A stretch of 44,053 nucleotides of DNA from an uncultured Oligoflexia bacterium (GTDB lineage: Bacteria > Bdellovibrionota > Bacteriovoracia > Bacteriovoracales > Bacteriovoracaceae), in NCBI GenBank assembly GCA_937120495.1, contig CAKZJW010000105.1, positions 1-44,053 of the forward strand, in the 5' to 3' direction. The notes beneath the pieces are model-generated. The model was not told where the DNA came from, did no database searches, and worked only from the letters and a program-made list of their open reading frames with translations. Each line of letters begins with the position of its first letter. The stretch's first letter is position 1. This document shows positions 16,085-23,699 of this stretch, one piece after another. A program made the position numbers and the translations under genes.

Positions 16085-16539
16085 TCTTTTCCTTTTGTTT
16101 TTAAACTTTCAACTGTCATTTTTTTTAAGTCGACAATCTTTCCTTCAAGTTTCGTTCTATTAAACTCTTGATCATTACCCAGTGCGTTTTCCGGACAATC
16201 AACAACACAATAGCCGCACTTTACACATTTTTCCAAATCTAACAAGAACTGCCAAGGGGCTTTTACCATAGGTCCTTCAAAAACACCTTTCTCATTAATA
16301 ATTTCAATAGCATCAGTAGGACAGACATCTACACACACAGAACAATTTGTGCACAGGTCCACTCCGTCTAATTGATTAATTAAGTATTTAGGATAATGAC
16401 TATAAACCGGCTGAGTCTTCTCAGAGGTAAATAAGTCCGCCAATAATGGTTGATTCAATGATAAAAAAAGTTTCTTTATGACAGTAAAGACACCATTTAT
16501 ATATTTATGTTCTTTGTATTTTTTTAAATCAATTATCAT
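16081..16539 (-). CDS. NuoI-like 2x[4Fe-4S] ferredoxin subunit
   Basis: 152 residues. Two complete cluster motifs: CTNCSVCVDVCPTDAI and CVKCGYCVVDCPENAL (each C-x2-C-x2-C-x3-C-P), equivalent to clusters N6a/N6b of complex I subunit NuoI or HycF of group 4 hydrogenases. It starts MIIDLKKYKEHKYINGVF and has a Lys-rich C-terminal tail. In complex I this subunit passes electrons from the NADH arm to NuoB. Here NuoB has no cluster, so the electrons must go elsewhere. Its start overlaps the NuoCD stop and its stop overlaps the desaturase start, tying the three proteins together in translation. Confidence 0.88.
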   Translation of the reverse strand: MIIDLKKYKEHKYINGVFTVIKKLFLSLNQPLLADLFTSEKTQPVYSHYPKYLINQLDGVDLCTNCSVCVDVCPTDAIEIINEKGVFEGPMVKAPWQFLLDLEKCVKCGYCVVDCPENALGNDQEFNRTKLEGKIVDLKKMTVESLKTKGKE

Positions 16540-18089
16540 TAGCGTTCAACCTCTGACATATTTATTAAAAGCGAGCTCCAACTTTGATTTAGGTGCTCGT
16601 ATTCAGAATCATTCATGATTTGTTTCAAAGTTCTTAGTGTGTTTTGAGAAGCACTTGAAATTTTCAACCTCGAGATTGTATCTCCACTCACTCTCGCTCC
16701 AGCAAAAATAATTCCATTACTTGCTTCCCACCCTTCCGAGACAAACGTATTTGCTTCTAAGTTAACCTTTGATTCCTGCAGGCTAATTTCACCAGCAGGT
16801 AAATTATCAAGAACTTGAAAGAGAATTTTTATAGATTGAAGAACTTCTTCGCATAGAACTAAGAATCGATCATAAACTCTCCCCTTTAATCCAAGAGGAA
16901 CTTCAAATGATATATCCTTATAAAAATATATAGGATCTTTTTTCCTAAAGTCTAAATTATAGCCAACAGACCTCAGCAGCGGTCCTGTTATACCGGCTTG
17001 TGCTATTTCACTTTTTGATAGTGAACAACTACTCATACTGTCATAAAAGAATCTCGTTTTAGTAAGCGAGATATACTCTCCACTGAAATCCTTTTCAAGT
17101 TGATTAATAAACTCTAAGCAAGTCGTAACCCAACCGATAGGTATATCAAACTTCACCCCTCCAATCGTATTATAATAAAGAGGATTTCTATTCTCAAGCA
17201 AGCCATTTATATGCTTCAATGTCCTTTCATGCCAAAGGGCCAAATTCATTACAAAGTCAGAATAGCCACAAGGTTCTATCATTTTCATGAGACTAAGAAG
17301 ATGATTCTTTATTCGAATCATCTCATTTAATACCATTCGAATTCCTTGAGCTCTTTCTGGAATAATCATTCCAGAAGTCTTTTCTACACTATGACACCAA
17401 AGCATCGACCACGTCATTGCCGACTGAGCGCCAAGGTATCCGATACGAGAAGATAGCTCATAAACTTTTTTTCCTTGAGCATCTTTTTCTAATCCAAAAT
17501 GCTTAAAGCCCATTTCAAAATCAATTTTTTCAATTTGTTTTTTATTAAGTTCAAAGTTAAACAATATTTCATCTTCAGAGAGTTTAAAAGATGGTGACTC
17601 TTGAAAAAGATTCTCTTGTTGTAAATCATTTTGTTGAAGAGTCTTTTTAACTTCGAATTTTTCAAAAGAATCTAATAGAGGGTGTCCATCAAAATTTTGC
17701 GGAAATAAAAATCTTTTGTATTTCGAAAAATTTACCGAATCAAATCGACATCCAAATAATTCAAACGCTTCTAATTCATAATAGTCTGCATATTTCCAAA
17801 TACCAGTTAAGCTTTGGATAGTTTCTTTTTTATCAACATTTGTTTCGATAAGAAGATGATAATTTTTATCGATATTAATTAAGTGATAATCTACAGAGAA
17901 TACATCTCCTTCACTATCTCTAATAATAATATTTGCAAGAAATTCAAAGCCTAAATTTTCTTTACATAATAGTAGTAATGTTAATTTATCGAATTCACTT
18001 GTCTCGATAAACAATTTGTTCTCGATCCAATGGCCATTATAGTCAACAAGCTCTTTATTAATGCGATCAATATCTAGCTTCGTATTCAT
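16539..18089 (-). CDS. Fused NuoC-NuoD-like (complex I / HycE-like) subunit without NiFe ligands
   Basis: 516 residues from ATG 18089, which overlaps the NuoB-like stop (ATGA) and has AGAGG five bases upstream; an in-frame GTG at 18107 is less likely. Residues 1 to about 150 match the 30-kDa NuoC part (YYELEAFELFGCRFD, LFPQNFDGHPLLDSF). The rest matches the 49-kDa/hydrogenase large-subunit fold (SRIGYLGAQSAMTWS, HSVEKTSG, IPERAQGIRMVLNEMIRIKNHLLSL, IGGVKFDIPIGW, ITGPLLRSVGYNLDFRK, SEVER at the end). Neither CxxC pair of [NiFe] hydrogenases is present, and the GPxHPxxHG segment of quinone-reactive NuoD is absent, though a Tyr corresponding to RxDY remains. It is therefore neither a hydrogenase nor an ordinary complex I subunit. 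Confidence 0.88.
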   Translation of the reverse strand: MNTKLDIDRINKELVDYNGHWIENKLFIETSEFDKLTLLLLCKENLGFEFLANIIIRDSEGDVFSVDYHLINIDKNYHLLIETNVDKKETIQSLTGIWKYADYYELEAFELFGCRFDSVNFSKYKRFLFPQNFDGHPLLDSFEKFEVKKTLQQNDLQQENLFQESPSFKLSEDEILFNFELNKKQIEKIDFEMGFKHFGLEKDAQGKKVYELSSRIGYLGAQSAMTWSMLWCHSVEKTSGMIIPERAQGIRMVLNEMIRIKNHLLSLMKMIEPCGYSDFVMNLALWHERTLKHINGLLENRNPLYYNTIGGVKFDIPIGWVTTCLEFINQLEKDFSGEYISLTKTRFFYDSMSSCSLSKSEIAQAGITGPLLRSVGYNLDFRKKDPIYFYKDISFEVPLGLKGRVYDRFLVLCEEVLQSIKILFQVLDNLPAGEISLQESKVNLEANTFVSEGWEASNGIIFAGARVSGDTISRLKISSASQNTLRTLKQIMNDSEYEHLNQSWSSLLINMSEVER

Positions 18090-18511
18090 ATAGCCTCTTT
18101 CGAGCACAGATTAACAATTGCGTTAACAACATCCTTACGAGTTGGATTTGGCCCCCAGATACTTTCAGTAATAAATGAAATATCTTCGAACTCTGCTCGG
18201 TTATACTCAGGGAAATTAAGTTGGTTATCAAACATCAGTCCCGCAGTAATAACATACTTAGGACCTACGAGTCGATTATACTTATCCAAGAGTAATTTTG
18301 CATTTTTATGATTAATAAACCCAGAAACTATAAGAATATTTGGAGTCTCAGAATAAAGAGAATTATCATTAATCAAAAAGTTCTTTGCATCAACGCCAGC
18401 ATTCAAATAACAAATTAATTCGTCAATAATCTCGCTAGAAGAAAAGAAAATGGGCTCAAAGTAATCTTTATTTGCCCAAGAATATAGTTTATCTTTTATA
18501 TTTGTTAACAT
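18086..18511 (-). CDS. NuoB-like subunit lacking all N2 cluster cysteines
   Basis: 141 residues. Aligning by eye to NuoB: YSWANKDYFEPIFFSSSE matches [22 protein letters not shown], so the Cys-Cys pair is Ser-Ser. NILIVSGFINHKNAKLLLDKYNRLVGPKYVITAG matches the DLMVVAGTxxxKMAPxxxRLYDQMxxPKWVIxMG block. AGLMFDNQ replaces GACANSG, and SIWGPNPTRKDV replaces IPGCPPRPEA. The fold is kept but every ligand of the [4Fe-4S] cluster is lost. I chose ATG 18511, which overlaps the stop of the lipoprotein gene (TAATG); a TTG at 18571 would run inside that gene. Probably a structural partner of NuoCD and NuoI. Confidence 0.78.
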   Translation of the reverse strand: MLTNIKDKLYSWANKDYFEPIFFSSSEIIDELICYLNAGVDAKNFLINDNSLYSETPNILIVSGFINHKNAKLLLDKYNRLVGPKYVITAGLMFDNQLNFPEYNRAEFEDISFITESIWGPNPTRKDVVNAIVNLCSKEAI

Positions 18512-20031
18512 TAATAAATAATCATACCTTTTGAGTTTTTCTTCTTCTTGCCAGAGCCACGTTTTTCCCAACGAATATCTTTTGGAAAAATACTTTTATT
18601 AAAGCCAAAATTCATATCATCTTCATCTGAACATGAAAGCTTTGCTCCGCTAACCTTAGTCCAGTTATATATTTTCATATGAGTCCCACTTGAACCTTTA
18701 TCATAATCAATATAACGATAAGATAGTTTATTCTTCTTTCTCAAATTGTCTAGTAGAACAGGTGCATATTCAAAAGCGCTATCAAGATCATTTCCAGAAC
18801 AGTTTCGGAATTGATCTTGCAAAGATTGAACCCTTTTATTCTTAGCAATCAACGGGTTGATATTCCAAGATTTACTCTGACAACTAAAGGCATAGCCTAG
18901 CTCATGGAGTTTATGGAATGCTGTCAAATAAGAAAAGAACCAATGCCTTTTTGCATCATCGTTTATATTACTTGGGTAAACGTATTTCACACACGTTTTA
19001 TATTGTTCATTGAATTTTTTAAAGTTATGAATAAATCTTCTACTAAAGGATAAATCTCTAATTCCTTCTTTCTTCTTTTCTTGTAGTAGAAGTGCTTTTT
19101 GCCGAATCTCTTTTTTAGTCTTAGCCACTTTTGATCCTGCATTCACATAGCTTAAATCTTTCCATAAAAAGTCATATAACTTATAACAAGACCTTCTCAT
19201 TTCTTTAAGCTTATCAATTGTAAAAATCGTTGAATTTCTATTTAAAAACGATAATGCCTGCGCCGAGCTAACAATTGCTCCCATTCTTTTTCTAGGAAAA
19301 AATTTATCAGAGATGATATTCTTCCCTTCTCCGTTTTGAATAAATGCAACTGAGTAATCCCATTCATATTTTTTTTGGATATCGACGATAGATTTTATTT
19401 TTTTAAATTCAGGGTTATTATTTTGAACACCAACTAAAACCAGTCTTGAAAGCCATTTATCTGCATCAAAACATCCACCATGGGGACAAATTTGTTCAAT
19501 ATAGCCACCAACAACTCTGACATCAAAGTAGTTTGTTTTATAATGTTTTGAGATATAATCTTTTGCTCCAAAAATTATAACTTTTTGTGGAAGATTCAAC
19601 TGATCTAGAACCCTCGGAAGCACTCCAATACTAAAGTTTGGCTTTCCTACAGAAGAGTTATATTTTTTATATTCGTCGTCTTGAGAACATACTTTCTTAT
19701 CTGTAAAAATCTGCCCTGAGGATAAATCAATTTGATTTATAAACTCACTTCCCTCGGGAGTTGTAACAACAACATTAATTGTCTTCTGCTCAATACTTCT
19801 AAAGGGCTTAACATCAAAAAAACGATGGATACTTGGCTCCTTTGCACTTGTCACTAAGGAGAATCGTTTTGGCTTAGCAAACCATTTCGGCTGAATGCTC
19901 GACACAAAGGAGTCTGCATAATTTTGGTTACCAAACACTAACTGCTTATCTCTATCCTTACTTCCTGCACAACTCAGAAGTTGGAAAAAGCACAAGAGCC
20001 AAACAATCTTTTTATAAAATAAATCTTTCAT
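18511..20031 (-). CDS. Lipoprotein of unknown function heading the complex-I-like operon
   Basis: 506 residues with a lipoprotein signal peptide (LLCFFQLLSCAGSKD, lipid on the Cys of LLSC). The mature part has several cysteines (KKVCSQDD, EQICPHGGCFDADKW, MRRSCYKLYDF, YKTCVKYVY, FSCQSKS, RNCSGND, LSCSDEDD), suggesting disulfides in the periplasm. A Lys/Glu-rich helical stretch lies near residue 310, and the tail is basic (KRGSGKKKKNSKG). I recognise no family. It overlaps the NuoB-like start by one base (TAATG), so it is co-translated with the module, but an outer-membrane or periplasmic lipoprotein would not touch cytoplasmic NuoB directly unless it stays on the inner membrane. Confidence 0.7.
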   Translation of the reverse strand: MKDLFYKKIVWLLCFFQLLSCAGSKDRDKQLVFGNQNYADSFVSSIQPKWFAKPKRFSLVTSAKEPSIHRFFDVKPFRSIEQKTINVVVTTPEGSEFINQIDLSSGQIFTDKKVCSQDDEYKKYNSSVGKPNFSIGVLPRVLDQLNLPQKVIIFGAKDYISKHYKTNYFDVRVVGGYIEQICPHGGCFDADKWLSRLVLVGVQNNNPEFKKIKSIVDIQKKYEWDYSVAFIQNGEGKNIISDKFFPRKRMGAIVSSAQALSFLNRNSTIFTIDKLKEMRRSCYKLYDFLWKDLSYVNAGSKVAKTKKEIRQKALLLQEKKKEGIRDLSFSRRFIHNFKKFNEQYKTCVKYVYPSNINDDAKRHWFFSYLTAFHKLHELGYAFSCQSKSWNINPLIAKNKRVQSLQDQFRNCSGNDLDSAFEYAPVLLDNLRKKNKLSYRYIDYDKGSSGTHMKIYNWTKVSGAKLSCSDEDDMNFGFNKSIFPKDIRWEKRGSGKKKKNSKGMIIY

Positions 20032-20083
20032 TTTTATTGACTATTCCTTTTCGATAATTCAATATACCAGTTCATACCATAAT

Positions 20084-20170
20084 GCTTGAGTGGTGGAATC
20101 GGTAGACACAAGGGATTTAAAATCCCTCGGCCTTATGGCTGTGCGAGTTCAAGTCTCGCCTCGAGCACCA
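20084..20170 (+). tRNA. tRNA-Leu (UAA)
   Basis: 87 nt with CCA encoded. The acceptor stem GCTTGAG pairs with CTCGAGC (one T-G pair). Anticodon stem AGGGA/TCCCT holds the loop TTTAAAA, anticodon TAA at 20118-20120. A long variable arm (CGGCCTTATGGCTG) fits a class II Leu tRNA, and the T-arm is GCGAGTTCAAGTCTCGC. It lies between the complex-I-like operon and the glycosyltransferase operon. The rest of 20032-20301 shows no coding frame. Confidence 0.97.
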
Positions 20171-20301
20171 AATATCTACACCAGATCTTTTTAAAATTTT
20201 CAGACATTTTGCTTAATGTGTCGAGCTTTAAAGGCTTGTTTTTTCAAAAATGCTAAGCGTTAAAGCATATGCAAATGATCTCATTAGGTTTATAACTTAC
20301 T

Positions 20302-21066
20302 ATGGAAAAAATAACTGCAATCATCCCCTGTTTCAATGAAGAATTTAATATCGCTCAAGCAATAGAATCTTGCTTATTTGCCGATGAAGTTATTGTTGTA
20401 GATTCATTTAGCACCGACAGAACTGTTGAGATCGTAAAGAAGTACCCACAAGTAAAACTATTAGAACACGAATATGAACACTCTGCGGCTCAAAAGAATT
20501 GGACAATTCCTCAAGCAAGTCATGATTGGATCTTTTTACTAGATGCTGATGAGAGAACAAACGATAGTTTAATTAAAGAAATTAAAGATACGATCAACGA
20601 ACCAAAACATGTTGCTTACTGGATTGGTAGAGATAACTACTTTATGGATCACAAGCTTAAGCATGTCTGGTCGGGCGACGCGGTTATTAGACTCTTCAGA
20701 AAGAGCAAATGTAAATACCAAGATAAACACGTTCACGCAGAGATAGAGACAGATGGAAGTGTAGGAAAGCTTCGTGCACGTCTAAAACATGATACCTATT
20801 CAGGTAAAGGTTTAACGGCACACCTAAAAAAAGGTGAAAGATATACAACTTGGGCTGCTCTTGATCGAGTTGATAAAATCAAGAAAGTTACAAGTTACCA
20901 TTTAATAATCAAACCGATGTTTGCTTTTTTCAAGCGATACATAATGGAAAGAGGTATTTTTGACGGAAAGGCCGGCTTAATTATCTCAAGCATGGGTGCT
21001 TGGAATGTATTCATAAGAAATGTAAAAATTTGGCGAATGCATAACGGCGAAAAGTTCGAACGATAA
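20302..21066 (+). CDS. Family 2 glycosyltransferase (LPS core, WaaE/KdtX-like)
   Basis: 254 residues. GT-A fold signatures: MEKITAIIPCFNEEFNIAQAI at the N-terminus, EVIVVDSFSTDRTVEI, and FLLDADERTND with the metal-binding DxD-type motif. The middle (RDNYFMDHKLKHVWSGDAVIRLF and DKHVHAEIE) is typical of the small KdtX/WaaE subgroup that adds glucose to the inner LPS core. It acts on the cytoplasmic face of the inner membrane. The next gene begins at the base after its stop, and a third glycosyltransferase overlaps that one, forming a three-gene LPS operon. Confidence 0.88.
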   Translation: MEKITAIIPCFNEEFNIAQAIESCLFADEVIVVDSFSTDRTVEIVKKYPQVKLLEHEYEHSAAQKNWTIPQASHDWIFLLDADERTNDSLIKEIKDTINEPKHVAYWIGRDNYFMDHKLKHVWSGDAVIRLFRKSKCKYQDKHVHAEIETDGSVGKLRARLKHDTYSGKGLTAHLKKGERYTTWAALDRVDKIKKVTSYHLIIKPMFAFFKRYIMERGIFDGKAGLIISSMGAWNVFIRNVKIWRMHNGEKFER

Positions 21067-22119
21067 ATGAAAGTCTGCTTTATTAATACAAATATTGCTT
21101 GGGGTGGTGGTGAAAAATGGCACTACGAGCAGGCAAAAGTACTGAGACACGCTGGTTTTGATATAAGCTTTATTACTCACCCAAAAAGTAAGTTATCTCA
21201 AAAAATAAGCAATACATCTTTCTCTCAAAAGCACTTTAAAGTTAATAAGGTATCACACTTAAATTTTTTACTAAAAAAAAGAATTTCATCATATTTAAGT
21301 GAACAAAACTTTGATGCCGTAATCTTAAATTTACCTCAAGACGTAAAGACTTTTTCTCCACTTGCTTATAACAAAGTTAAGAAAGTTATTTATAGAAGAG
21401 GCATGGACCATCCAATCAAAGGAAGTCGCCTTAATAAGAAGATTTACCCTAATTATTTAACAAATATTATTGCAAACTCTGAAAATGTAAAAAAGTCTAT
21501 TTCTAAATTTATTCCGGAGTTAGAATCTAAAGTTAAAGTTATTTACAATAGTATTTCTCTAGATGAGATCCCATTGCTAAAAAAAACAGACTCAAAACTT
21601 ATCTTAGGGAATCTTGGACGACTAGTTGAACAAAAGTCGCAAAAACTCTTAATCCCCCTCGCTCAAGAACTAATCAAAAAAGAAATAGACTTTAAAATTC
21701 TTATTGCTGGCACTGGCCCTTTAAAAGAAGAGCTCTCTACACTTATCTCTGAAAATAACTTAGAGGGATATATAAAATTACTAGGCCATATTGATAGTGA
21801 GAAATTCTTTAAACAAATTGATTACTTTGTCTTTCCTTCACAATTTGAAGGTTTATCAAATGCTTTATTAGAAGCTCAACTCTACAGAAAACCAAGCTTT
21901 GCCTATAATATCTCAAGTAACTCTGAAATAATCGAAGACAAAAAGAATGGATTTCTTTTTAAATATGGTGATACACAAAAGATGGCACAGACAATCATCG
22001 AACTGACTAAAGACTCTCAAAGATTGATTAGTATTCAAGAATCATGCATAATTAATTTAAAAGAAAAGTTTGATAAAAACATTACGAATCAACAATTAAT
22101 CGAGTTACTTAATGAATAA
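21067..22119 (+). CDS. Family 4 glycosyltransferase
   Basis: 350 residues, GT-B fold. The N-terminal domain starts MKVCFINTNIAWGGGEKWHYEQAKVL with the donor/acceptor glycine loop. The C-terminal domain has LGNLGRLVEQKSQKLLIPLA, LIAGTGPLKEEL and FPSQFEGLSNALLEAQLYRKPSFAY, where the E-x7-E nucleotide-sugar signature is present. It likely adds a hexose or heptose to the LPS core; the sugar cannot be read. Its ATG starts directly after the stop of the family 2 gene, and its end overlaps the family 9 gene by 8 bases. Confidence 0.88.
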   Translation: MKVCFINTNIAWGGGEKWHYEQAKVLRHAGFDISFITHPKSKLSQKISNTSFSQKHFKVNKVSHLNFLLKKRISSYLSEQNFDAVILNLPQDVKTFSPLAYNKVKKVIYRRGMDHPIKGSRLNKKIYPNYLTNIIANSENVKKSISKFIPELESKVKVIYNSISLDEIPLLKKTDSKLILGNLGRLVEQKSQKLLIPLAQELIKKEIDFKILIAGTGPLKEELSTLISENNLEGYIKLLGHIDSEKFFKQIDYFVFPSQFEGLSNALLEAQLYRKPSFAYNISSNSEIIEDKKNGFLFKYGDTQKMAQTIIELTKDSQRLISIQESCIINLKEKFDKNITNQQLIELLNE

Positions 22120-23125
22120 GATTTTAATCATACAAACTGCATTTATTGGTGATGTTATTCTTGCAACAAGCCTGATAGAAGAGGTAGCGAAGAAATTCCC
22201 AAATAGTTCAATTGATTTTCTTCTTAGAAACGGCAATCAAAGCATATTGAAAGAGAACCCACTGGTTAACAAAGTAATCATTTGGAATAAAAATAAAAAT
22301 AAAAACTTAAACTTGTTTAAAATAATTTTAAAACTAAGAAAAGAAAAATACGATACTGTGATAAATATTCAACGGTTCTTTAACTCTGGATTAATGACAG
22401 TTCTCTCAGGTGCAAAGGTAAAGATTGGCTTTCACAACAATCCTTTATCTTTTTTCTTCACACACAAGATTGAGCACAAAATCCCATTTATTATAGATGG
22501 CAAAACACAGCATGAAGTTCAAAGAAACTCTCTTCTACTAAGTCCTTTAATCTCAGATGCGAATTCAAACATATACAAACCTAAGATCTATTTTAATAAA
22601 AATGAAAATTTAAAAATTCAAAAGATAGTGAAAGATTTGACTAAAAAGTACATTGTTCTCGCCCCATCCAGTGTTTGGTACACAAAGCAGTGGCACAAGG
22701 ACAAATGGATTGAATTAATGGGTATGCTTTCTTGTGACTTTAATCTGTTTTGTATCGGCGGTCCAGATGACAAAGAATATATCGATTCAATCTGCAAAGA
22801 CATAGACAATACGACAAACTTTGCTGGTATGCTCTCTCTAACGGAGTCAGCACTCTTAATGAAAAACGCTGCACGAGTGTTTGTTAATGATTCGGCTCCC
22901 CTTCATCTTGCAAGTAGCGTTGATGCAAAAACGACAGCAATCTTCTGTTCTACTATAAAAGACTTTGGCTACTTTCCTCTAAGTACTGATTCAGCACTTG
23001 TTGAGACTCAAAAAAAGCTTGAATGCAGACCTTGTGGATTACACGGTAAAGCGTCTTGCCCAAAAGTACACTTTGACTGTTCAAATACAATCGAAATAGA
23101 AGCAGTATTCAGGACTGTTCAATAG
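22112..23125 (+). CDS. Family 9 glycosyltransferase (heptosyltransferase II-like)
   Basis: 337 residues. Signatures: MNKILIIQTAFIGDVILATSLIEEV, YDTVINIQRFFNSGLMTVLSGA, LAPSSVWYTKQWHKDKWIEL, FVNDSAPLHLASSVDAKTTAIF and the C-terminal LECRPCGLHGKASCPKVHFDC. The last cysteine-rich block is typical of WaaF-like proteins. It would transfer L,D-heptose from ADP-heptose onto the inner core, using the product of hldD (4425-5423). It ends in convergent overlap (17 bases) with the AlkB-like gene. Confidence 0.9.
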   Translation: MNKILIIQTAFIGDVILATSLIEEVAKKFPNSSIDFLLRNGNQSILKENPLVNKVIIWNKNKNKNLNLFKIILKLRKEKYDTVINIQRFFNSGLMTVLSGAKVKIGFHNNPLSFFFTHKIEHKIPFIIDGKTQHEVQRNSLLLSPLISDANSNIYKPKIYFNKNENLKIQKIVKDLTKKYIVLAPSSVWYTKQWHKDKWIELMGMLSCDFNLFCIGGPDDKEYIDSICKDIDNTTNFAGMLSLTESALLMKNAARVFVNDSAPLHLASSVDAKTTAIFCSTIKDFGYFPLSTDSALVETQKKLECRPCGLHGKASCPKVHFDCSNTIEIEAVFRTVQ

Positions 23126-23696
23126 TCCTAAATGTTAGATTTAGCCGTGCCTCAGTAACCTTTAAACGTTTTGGTAGAGAGTGCTCCCATAAATCTTGAA
23201 TTAAATCTCCCATGACAAGAAGATCTCCATTCTTTAAATGTATTTTAATCTTTTGAGTATGGTCTTTCTTTAATCGCAAAATAAAGTCACGAGGACTTCC
23301 AAAACTAACAGAGCTAATTATTGGATTCTTACCCAGTTCTTTTTCATTATCACTATGCCAGCCCATATAGTCGTGGCCATCACGATACCGATTTACTAAA
23401 ACACTATTATAATAAGTTCCAAGCTTTAGATCTAAAGAGTCTTTCAACTCTCGAAAAATAGGAAGCCATTCACAAGCATTAAGCCGTTGGCCAGAGTAAG
23501 AATACTGCACACCTCTATTTCCATAAAATGCAACCTCTCTAGGTTCTTTTACATAACGACCATACACTTTTATTTTATGATTCAGCCATTTTATTTGATC
23601 CATTTGTTCTTGAACACGATGAGAAAAGTCACCATCAAACATACTTTCAAATAAGTAGATATCTCCAAGCTTTCTGTCACTAAGGATAGTTTTCAT
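23109..23696 (-). CDS. AlkB-like 2-oxoglutarate/Fe(II) dioxygenase
   Basis: 195 residues. VQYSYSGQRLNACEWLP, then NSVLVNRYRDGHDYMGWHSDNEKELG with the iron ligands H114 and D116, SFGSPRDFILRL, GDLLVMGDLIQDLWEHSLPK with H172, and TEARLNLTFR with the 2OG-binding arginine. This is the layout of ALKBH2/3-type proteins, which reverse N1-methyladenine and N3-methylcytosine by oxidative demethylation. It starts 3 bases after the stop of the upstream membrane-associated exported protein gene on the same strand, with which it is probably co-transcribed. The functional link is not obvious. Confidence 0.93.
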   Translation of the reverse strand: MKTILSDRKLGDIYLFESMFDGDFSHRVQEQMDQIKWLNHKIKVYGRYVKEPREVAFYGNRGVQYSYSGQRLNACEWLPIFRELKDSLDLKLGTYYNSVLVNRYRDGHDYMGWHSDNEKELGKNPIISSVSFGSPRDFILRLKKDHTQKIKIHLKNGDLLVMGDLIQDLWEHSLPKRLKVTEARLNLTFRTIEQS

Positions 23697-23699
23697 TTT

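Noticed and set aside
16539..18511. A [NiFe] hydrogenase (HycE/HycG-like)
   Set aside because: The large subunit has neither CxxC pair and the small subunit has no cluster cysteines.
20032..20083. TTGACT ... TATACC as the tRNA-Leu promoter
   Set aside because: The spacer is about 20-21 bases, too long for a confident call.
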